10,840 nucleotides of DNA from contig USFU01000043.1 in assembly GCA_900554135.1 (NCBI GenBank), positions 1 to 10,840 on the forward strand, in the 5' to 3' direction. The notes under the pieces were generated by a model, which was given only the letters and a program-made list of their open reading frames with translations, was not told the DNA's origin and ran no database searches. The translations under genes and the position numbers were made by a program. The stretch's first letter is position 1; every line of letters starts with the position of its first letter. Shown piece by piece: positions 6,685-10,840 of the stretch. The DNA is from an uncultured Collinsella sp. Its GTDB lineage: Bacteria > Actinomycetota > Coriobacteriia > Coriobacteriales > Coriobacteriaceae.

Positions 6685-6946
6685 GGAAAGCGCGTCCCAC
6701 CTTCCAGCCAAAAACTGGGACGCACTTTCCACTTGAGGCCTCAACCGGAAACGGCGTCCCAGAATAGACGCTCAGAATGGGACACACTTTCCGAAACCCG
6801 CCCCATCGGGAAAATGCATCCCGGAATGAGTCTCCAGAATGGGACACGCTTTCCCAAACCCATCCCAACGGGAAACTGCGTCCCGTTCTGAATCGCAATT
6901 CCGGGACACGCTTTCCGCCAGAAGCCTCAACCGGAAAGCGCGTCCC
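6685..6946. repeat. Array of nine alternating inverted 14-nt motifs, 62-bp period
   Basis: Forward copies (consensus GGAAAGCGCGTCCC) start at 6685, 6747, 6809, 6871 and 6933. Inverted copies (consensus GGGACACGCTTTCC) start at 6717, 6779, 6841 and 6903. Both series step by exactly 62 nt; spacers are always 18 nt forward-to-inverted and 16 nt inverted-to-forward. The first and last forward copies are identical. Spacers are variable but related: the 16-nt ones follow an outer-inner-inner-outer pattern (6731 like 6917, both ending CCTCAACC; 6793 like 6855). No further copies fit at the next expected positions on either side (6655, 6965). Since 62 is not a multiple of 3 the array is not coding. 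It lies between the terminator of the PTS operon and the his promoter region. Function unknown. Confidence 0.9.
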
Positions 6947-6968
6947 GCCTCCCAAAGAGCACCAAGCT

Positions 6969-6987
6969 AAAAACTGCCGAACGGCAG
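6969..6987 (-). terminator. Intrinsic terminator after the epimerase gene
   Basis: On the minus strand CTGCC-GTTC-GGCAG followed directly by TTTTT, 12 nt past the epimerase stop codon. The stem is 5 bp with a tetraloop and can extend by an A-T pair and G-T wobbles. It probably ends the PTS operon transcript before the repeat array. Confidence 0.7.
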
Positions 6988-6999
6988 CTCGACGCCCGC

Positions 7000-7836
7000 C
7001 TAGGCGCCAGTCGCGCGGCGATACTCCGCCATGACCTGGGCATCGGCTGCCGCGGGATCAGCGAAATAGCGCCAGTCGTAGGTCTCGGCCGAAACAACCC
7101 CGCGATAGCCACGCGCCACCAGCCTATCCAGGTCGGCCCGCATATCGCGGTCGCCGTCACCCCAGGCGAGATGCGTCGTGCCATCTGCCGCAACATCGAC
7201 AAAATGCACGTGGGCGACACCATCGCCAAGCAGATCGAAATAATCGTCGATGGTATCCCCCGCCACCGCCATGGCACCCATATCAAGGCACGCCTTGAGC
7301 GCCGGATGGTCAACCGCGTCAATCATGCGCTTTGTATCCGCCGCCGAGTTCACGATCATCGACTCAACCGGCTGCAGAGCCTCGAGCACTAGACGAATGC
7401 CGCGCGGGCCCGCATGCTCGGCAATCGCACGCAGCATCGAGGCGCTGCGACCCCACGCGTCCTCGATCGGCTCGTTCAAAAATGCCCAGCCGCTCGAGAC
7501 CATGACCTGCTCGGCTCCAAGTTCTGCCGCGATATCCACAACGTTCTTAAAGTACGCGAGCGTGCGGGCACGCGCCTCATTACCGCGCGCCGCGATATTC
7601 CACGGCTTGGGGTTGTTCTGTTCGGGACAAAGCCCCACAATCCGAACCCCATACCGCTGCGAGAGCTCCCTCACCTGCTCGAGCGAATCATAGCCATGGC
7701 AATCCACATACAGATGCATCGCCCCCGTCCAAAGCTCGCAGCACGTGTAGCCCGAAGCCGCCGCCGACGAAAAGAACTCCTCCAGGTCAAAATACCGATG
7801 GCTGATATTCATAACGGCAAGCTGTGGATACTCCAT
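7000..7836 (-). CDS. FrlC-like sugar epimerase/isomerase (xylose isomerase-like TIM barrel)
   Basis: Predicted cytosolic metal-dependent sugar epimerase of the AP-endonuclease-2/xylose-isomerase-like barrel family, 278 residues. It resembles FrlC (fructoselysine/psicoselysine 3-epimerase): shared features include AWGR (127-130), LVLEALQPVES (149-159), DYFDLLGD (198-205), HVHFVDVAADGTTH (209-222) and RGYRGVVSAE (242-251). Expected metal ligands are E152, D185 (CLDMG), H211 and E251. I chose ATG 7836 because AAAGGTGG ends 5 nt before it; a GTG at 7845 lies inside that site. It is the last gene of the PTS operon, 83 nt after the IID stop, with a hairpin in the gap and a terminator after its own stop. 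Another barrel epimerase or isomerase with a different sugar substrate is the main alternative. Confidence 0.85.
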   Translation of the reverse strand: MEYPQLAVMNISHRYFDLEEFFSSAAASGYTCCELWTGAMHLYVDCHGYDSLEQVRELSQRYGVRIVGLCPEQNNPKPWNIAARGNEARARTLAYFKNVVDIAAELGAEQVMVSSGWAFLNEPIEDAWGRSASMLRAIAEHAGPRGIRLVLEALQPVESMIVNSAADTKRMIDAVDHPALKACLDMGAMAVAGDTIDDYFDLLGDGVAHVHFVDVAADGTTHLAWGDGDRDMRADLDRLVARGYRGVVSAETYDWRYFADPAAADAQVMAEYRRATGA

Positions 7837-7841
7837 CTTGT

Positions 7842-7849
7842 CCACCTTT
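7842..7849 (-). promoter_or_regulatory. Ribosome-binding site deciding the epimerase start
   Basis: AAAGGTGG on the minus strand, 5 nt before ATG 7836. The upstream in-frame GTG overlaps this site and so is unlikely to be the start. Confidence 0.6.
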
Positions 7850-7853
7850 CGGC

Positions 7854-7887
7854 AAAAGGGCGCCGCAGCACAGTGTGCGCGACGCCC
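7854..7887 (-). terminator. Terminator-like hairpin between IID and epimerase genes
   Basis: On the minus strand, from 7887, GGGCGTCGCG pairs with TGCGGCGCCC (10 pairs, two of them G-T), with CA/TG closing near the loop past one bulged base, then TTTT. The short T-run suggests partial termination or an mRNA 3'-end stabiliser that lowers epimerase output relative to the PTS genes. Confidence 0.45.
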
Positions 7888-7919
7888 CCTCTTACATTGT
7901 TCTCATTATGACGGATACG

Positions 7920-8756
7920 CTACTGGACACCAAGCACTCCAAAGAACGCGCCGGCGATGCTCGCGAGCAAAATCACAAGCATGATGAGCAGCGGATTCAT
8001 CTTCTTCTTAAGCATGAGATAGACGATTCCAAACAGCCCCATCGTGACAAAGCCCGGGAAGATTCCGTTGAGCAGCTCTGCCAGCGTCTGAGCACCATCG
8101 CCCGCGCCAACCATGAGCGGAATGTCCACCGTGACCATCTCCATGGTCATGGCGCCGATCACCATGGCGCCCATGATGGAGGCCATCTTGACGATCGTAT
8201 CCATGATGCCCGACTCCTGGACCTTGCTGATCATGTCCGAGCCAAAGCGGTATCCCACAAACGTCAGCACGTAGCGAATGATGTAGTGGGGAACGTTGAA
8301 CACTAGCAGGAACAAAATCGGACCGAGAATGGAACCCTGCAATGCTAGCGAGGTGCCAACACCCGTAGCCAAAATTCGCAGCGTGCCCCAGTAGAACGCG
8401 TCGCCCACACCGGAAAGCGGACCCATCAAAGCGAGCTTGACGTTGGAAATCGCGCTCGTGTCGAAGTTGTCCTCGGTAGCGTTGACTTCCTCCATTGCGG
8501 CGGCAATGGACATGGGAAGCGTCGAGATATACGGCGTGACGTTATAGAGCTCCATGTGGCGCTTGAGCGCCGCCTTAAAGTCCGCATCCTGCGGGTAGAG
8601 TTTGCGCAGGATCGGCATGAGGGCCCACATAAAGCCAATATGGCCCATGCGCTCGTAGTTCCAGGAGTGCTCATAGGGAATCGAGCGCCAGAACAGCTTC
8701 TTAAGATCTTCGCGGGTAATCAGCCCGTCGTAGGAAGACTCAAACTTAAAACTCAT
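7920..8756 (-). CDS. PTS mannose-family IID component
   Basis: Membrane subunit that with IIC forms the sugar channel of a mannose/fructose/sorbose-family phosphotransferase. 278 residues, normal length. Family motifs: ITREDLKKLFWRS (13-25), SWNYERMGHIGFMWALMPIL (31-50) and LMGPLSGVGDAFYWGTLR (110-127). The C-terminal half holds several hydrophobic stretches, including ILGPILFLLVFNV and a final LLIMLVILLASIAGAFFGVLG. ATG 8756 lies within the end of the IIC gene, overlapping it by 11 nt, with GGGAGTGGG as ribosome-binding site, so IIC and IID are translationally coupled and made in equal amounts. A few codons upstream another in-frame start exists, but the MSFKFESSYDG start is the family-like one. 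Confidence 0.95.
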   Translation of the reverse strand: MSFKFESSYDGLITREDLKKLFWRSIPYEHSWNYERMGHIGFMWALMPILRKLYPQDADFKAALKRHMELYNVTPYISTLPMSIAAAMEEVNATEDNFDTSAISNVKLALMGPLSGVGDAFYWGTLRILATGVGTSLALQGSILGPILFLLVFNVPHYIIRYVLTFVGYRFGSDMISKVQESGIMDTIVKMASIMGAMVIGAMTMEMVTVDIPLMVGAGDGAQTLAELLNGIFPGFVTMGLFGIVYLMLKKKMNPLLIMLVILLASIAGAFFGVLGVQ

Positions 8757-9537
8757 CGAACCCACTCCCAATCGCAGGATCCTCGGTCGCCACTGCGGGC
8801 TGCTCCGTCTTTTTCTTCTCGCCCAAAACCGTCATTGCGACGACGATAATCGCGGCGAAGATCGCCACGCCTGTCGTGCTAATGCCAAAGTAGGCAACGA
8901 GGAAGAAACCTGCGAAGAAGAACGGCGCCACGGTCTTGTTCATAATCATCTGAGCCAGCATGGCAAAGCCGAGTGCGGGCAAGAAGGCGGCGGCGACATC
9001 CATACCGGTCTGAACGAAATCGGGAATGATGTTGAGCAGACTGGCCACGGCATCGGCGCCAAAGAAGAAGGCCAAGGGAACGATCAACAGGCCGCACCAG
9101 CTCTGCGCGTAACCGGCGATGAGCATGTTGCGCGTGATGGCCTTGGTGTCTCCGTCCTCGACGTTCTTGTCGATACGGTGCACCAGCAGCAGCATGACCG
9201 GCTGGCCCAGAGCCGTATCGAGCGCCAGAACGATCGTGGCGATAGGGATACCCAGGGTCAGCGCCGCCGAAGCGTCCGCGCCGGCCTGCATGGCAAGGGA
9301 TACACCCAGGATGGTTCCGGAAATCGTATCGGGCGGGTTGTAGGCGCCGACCGAGATGGCACCGACCATGGCAAGCTCCATCGTGGCGCCCATAATTGTG
9401 CCGGTCACCACATCGCCCATAACAAGGCCGACCAGAGGTCCGAGCACGATCGGGCGCTGGAGGTAGCTCGTGCCCGTCAGCCACTCGGAATAGCCCAAAA
9501 GGGCAATAAGGAAAATCAGGATTGTCTTGATAACCAT
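8746..9537 (-). CDS. PTS mannose-family IIC component
   Basis: Integral membrane permease subunit of the mannose-family PTS, partner of IID. 263 residues with a highly hydrophobic pattern throughout, beginning with a membrane segment at residues 2-15. Family motifs: GDVVTGTIMGATMEL (41-55), GAISVGAYNPPD (59-70), and a conserved loop with HRIDKNVEDGD before the second half. The C-terminus is a polar tail (EKKKTEQPAVATEDPA) facing the cytosol by inference. ATG 9537 lies 8 nt after the IIB stop with AGGGG in the stop region; the gene's last codons contain the IID start. Sugar specificity sits mainly in IIC/IID, but the sequence alone does not reveal the substrate. Confidence 0.95.
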   Translation of the reverse strand: MVIKTILIFLIALLGYSEWLTGTSYLQRPIVLGPLVGLVMGDVVTGTIMGATMELAMVGAISVGAYNPPDTISGTILGVSLAMQAGADASAALTLGIPIATIVLALDTALGQPVMLLLVHRIDKNVEDGDTKAITRNMLIAGYAQSWCGLLIVPLAFFFGADAVASLLNIIPDFVQTGMDVAAAFLPALGFAMLAQMIMNKTVAPFFFAGFFLVAYFGISTTGVAIFAAIIVVAMTVLGEKKKTEQPAVATEDPAIGSGFDEF

Positions 9538-9545
9538 GACAGCCC

Positions 9546-10016
9546 CTAACCGATGACCTTTGCGGCGTCAGTCTTCGCATCCGCCGGGATCATCTGAATG
9601 AACAGCTCGTAGCCCTCGCCGAGCAGTTCCTTCACGTAGGCCTCGTTCTCGGGCGTAAGGAACACGCTCGTCGAGACCTGGCGGGCGTCCTCGCTAAAGG
9701 CGACGTTACCCAGGTTGATCTTCTTAACGCCCATCGCCTTTGCGACGGCGCCGGCCTGCTGAATCGTCTCGCAAACCACGAAGAGCTTGTACTTGTCGGT
9801 CACACCGCTCTGGAGCGCCTTGACGGCATCCTCGGTGTTTTTGACGACGACCTTGCACCCTTCGGGCTTTGCAAGGGACAGGGCCTGCAGGCGCAGCTTG
9901 TCGTTGAGGACCGTGTCGCTCACCAGCAGGATGCAGTCGGCACCCAAAGCAGAGGTCCAGCTCACGGCAACCTGGCCGTGAAGCAGTCGATAGTCTACGC
10001 GAATCATCTGAATCAT
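9546..10016 (-). CDS. PTS mannose-family IIB component
   Basis: Cytosolic phosphocarrier that takes phosphate from IIA on a histidine and passes it to the sugar during transport. 156 residues. The active-site motif is at the N-terminus, RVDYRLLHGQVAVSW, with the phosphorylated histidine at H13. The rest follows the family pattern, with DCILLVSDTVLNDKLRLQAL, LGNVAFSEDARQVS and a C-terminal YELFIQMIPAD. I chose ATG 10016, with AGGGAG 8-9 nt upstream; an internal ATG at residue 4 is less likely because the family usually has a few residues before RVD. It follows IIA by 17 nt and precedes IIC by 8 nt, as its own gene and not fused to IIA as in E. coli ManX. Confidence 0.95.
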   Translation of the reverse strand: MIQMIRVDYRLLHGQVAVSWTSALGADCILLVSDTVLNDKLRLQALSLAKPEGCKVVVKNTEDAVKALQSGVTDKYKLFVVCETIQQAGAVAKAMGVKKINLGNVAFSEDARQVSTSVFLTPENEAYVKELLGEGYELFIQMIPADAKTDAAKVIG

Positions 10017-10033
10017 GATGTGCTCCCTAACGA

Positions 10034-10450
10034 TTAAAACTCATCGAGCTCGGCCTGGCCCAGCAGGTCGTTGACGTACTTGACCTTGGTGTCGTCCGCC
10101 TCGACGATCTGACGAATGGCCTCGTCGATCGGGGTGGAATCGGACACGAACAGCAGCTGGATCAGAAGCGGCAGATTCATATTGGTCACCAGATGCGTGT
10201 TGGGACGCGTCTGGACAACCTTGGTGAACTCGTTGTTGACGCTGCCGCCAAAGAGATCGGTGCAAACGACGACCTCATCGTCCGAGGCAAAGCCGTCCAG
10301 AATCGCTGTGGCTTCCTTGGCCAGGTCCTCGTTTCCGTCGACATACATAGAGAGCGCATGGACGTTTTCGCGCTCGCCGGAAAGCAGGCCGATGCTCTCG
10401 ACGATTCCAGACGCGAAATGAGCATGGGATGCCACGATGAACTGCCTCAT
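10034..10450 (-). CDS. PTS mannose-family IIA component
   Basis: Cytosolic phosphocarrier that receives phosphate from HPr and hands it to IIB. 138 residues, normal for a separate IIA domain. The N-terminus MRQFIVASHAHFASGIV carries the expected phosphorylated histidine, H9, and VVVCTDLFGGSVNNEF (61-75) is the conserved second motif. HLVTNMNLPLLIQLL (86-100) is also typical. I chose ATG 10450 because GGAAGGGG lies just upstream and the family always starts a few residues before this histidine; an open in-frame extension to 10534 would run through the terminator stem. The terminator between this gene and the SIS gene means that expression depends on read-through, processing or a promoter too short to see. 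Confidence 0.95.
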   Translation of the reverse strand: MRQFIVASHAHFASGIVESIGLLSGERENVHALSMYVDGNEDLAKEATAILDGFASDDEVVVCTDLFGGSVNNEFTKVVQTRPNTHLVTNMNLPLLIQLLFVSDSTPIDEAIRQIVEADDTKVKYVNDLLGQAELDEF

Positions 10451-10480
10451 TCGATTCCCCTTCCTAGCGAATTTCGGCAT

Positions 10481-10508
10481 AAAAACGCCCGGACGCATGC
10501 GCCCGGGC
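10481..10508 (-). terminator. Intrinsic terminator inside the PTS operon
   Basis: On the minus strand GCCCGG-G-CG pairs with CG-T-CCGGGC (9 pairs, one G-T) around CATG, then G and TTTTT. It lies 29 nt past the SIS gene stop and 30 nt before the IIA ATG. Partial read-through would give more deglycase than transporter. Confidence 0.75.
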
Positions 10509-10537
10509 AGGGTGCTTCTTACATGAGTGGTCAACTA

Positions 10538-10840
10538 TTAGTAGTCGAACTGGTGATAGTAGCGACGGTAGTTGAGGTTGTGCTTGGTGACCGTCTCGTA
10601 GTAGGCGGCGAGTCGATCGGTGATCAGCGAGGACAGGATCCACGGAGACACGATGACGCGGAACTCCTCGTCAAGGCCCGGGATGGCGAACTCGGCGGTG
10701 TCGATGATGTTGATGTCGGTGTCGCCGGTGACGCCGCGGTTGAGGAAGGCGCGGACGCGCTCATCGAGCTTGCGGTTCTCGTCCTCGCCCATGAACAGGA
10801 ACACGGGGACGCCCGGCTCCACGAGCTCCAGGGTGCCGTG
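10538..10840 (-). CDS. SIS-domain sugar-phosphate deglycase-like protein (3' end only)
   Basis: Only the last 100 codons are visible; the 5' part lies beyond the right edge. Translated from the edge it begins HGTLELVEPGVPVFLFMGED, the end of a SIS (sugar isomerase) domain: HGT/P-E-V followed by a hydrophobic strand and GED is usual in FrlB-like deglycases and GlmS-related isomerases. The tail LNYRRYYHQFDY at the C-terminus resembles that of FrlB/GfrE/GfrF-type proteins, which split fructoselysine- or glucoselysine-6-phosphate to glucose 6-phosphate and lysine. It heads the visible part of the operon, followed by a terminator and the PTS genes. A GlmS-like or other SIS isomerase is the alternative. 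A GTG at 10822 is internal and is not a start. Confidence 0.7.
   Translation of the reverse strand, partial: HGTLELVEPGVPVFLFMGEDENRKLDERVRAFLNRGVTGDTDINIIDTAEFAIPGLDEEFRVIVSPWILSSLITDRLAAYYETVTKHNLNYRRYYHQFDY

Larger units (their letters stand above)
6542..6999. other. Gene-free region between PTS operon and his operon
   Basis: 458 nt without a supportable gene. It contains, from right to left, the terminator after the epimerase gene (6987-6969), the 62-bp inverted-repeat array, about 60 nt with no feature I recognise (6623-6684), the tentative -10 box, the leader hairpin and the hisZG ribosome-binding site (6557-6550). Short open frames here are by-products of the repeats. Confidence 0.8.

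Noticed and set aside
6685..6946. CRISPR array
   Set aside because: Repeats are regular but only 14 nt, alternate in orientation, and spacers (16-18 nt) are too short and related to each other. No cas genes nearby.
6623..7034. Small proteins read from the repeat array on either strand
   Set aside because: The 62-nt period is not a multiple of three, so the repeated unit shifts frame at each step; no ribosome-binding site or conserved product is evident.
10538..10822. Independent 94-residue protein starting at GTG 10822
   Set aside because: The frame stays open to the window edge and the residues before it (HGTLEL) continue the SIS fold, so it is the 3' end of a larger gene.

Overview
The window is GC-rich bacterial DNA, and every gene I can support lies on the minus strand. 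It looks like a Coriobacteriia actinobacterium, most probably Collinsella. I base this on the codon and base composition, a histidine operon whose short-form HisG is fused to HisZ, a mannose-family PTS operon of a gut type, and genome-interspersed palindromic repeats. The genus is an inference; no rRNA gene is present.

Positions 1-6541 hold a histidine biosynthesis operon, read right to left: hisZ-hisG fusion, hisD, hisC, hisB, hisH, hisA. hisA runs off the left edge with only its stop codon cut, and a strong ribosome-binding sequence at its very end suggests another gene (probably hisF) just outside. Most junctions are tight (1 nt, 0 nt, ATGA overlap). Two are not. The hisZG-hisD gap holds a strong hairpin. 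The hisB-hisH gap is filled by two inverted 37-nt copies of a palindromic element, the outer end of which forms the hisB stop codon.

Positions 6542-6999 carry no gene. From right to left this region holds a short intrinsic terminator for the upstream operon, a strikingly regular array of nine alternating inverted 14-nt motifs with an exact 62-bp period (6685-6946), a weak candidate his promoter, and a 12-bp leader hairpin.

Positions 7000-10840 hold a second operon, also read right to left: the 3' end of a SIS-domain sugar-phosphate deglycase-like gene, an intrinsic terminator, PTS IIA, IIB, IIC and IID of the mannose family, a terminator-like hairpin, and an FrlC-like sugar epimerase. The combination suggests uptake and breakdown of an Amadori product such as fructoselysine: the PTS imports and phosphorylates it, the SIS protein cleaves it, and the epimerase brings in the C3 epimer. 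Substrate is inferred from family resemblance and context only.

The most unusual signals are the 62-bp phased inverted array upstream of the his operon, the inverted repeat pair inside that operon, the HisZ-HisG fusion with a cysteine cluster, and an FrlC-like epimerase paired with a phosphorylating transporter.
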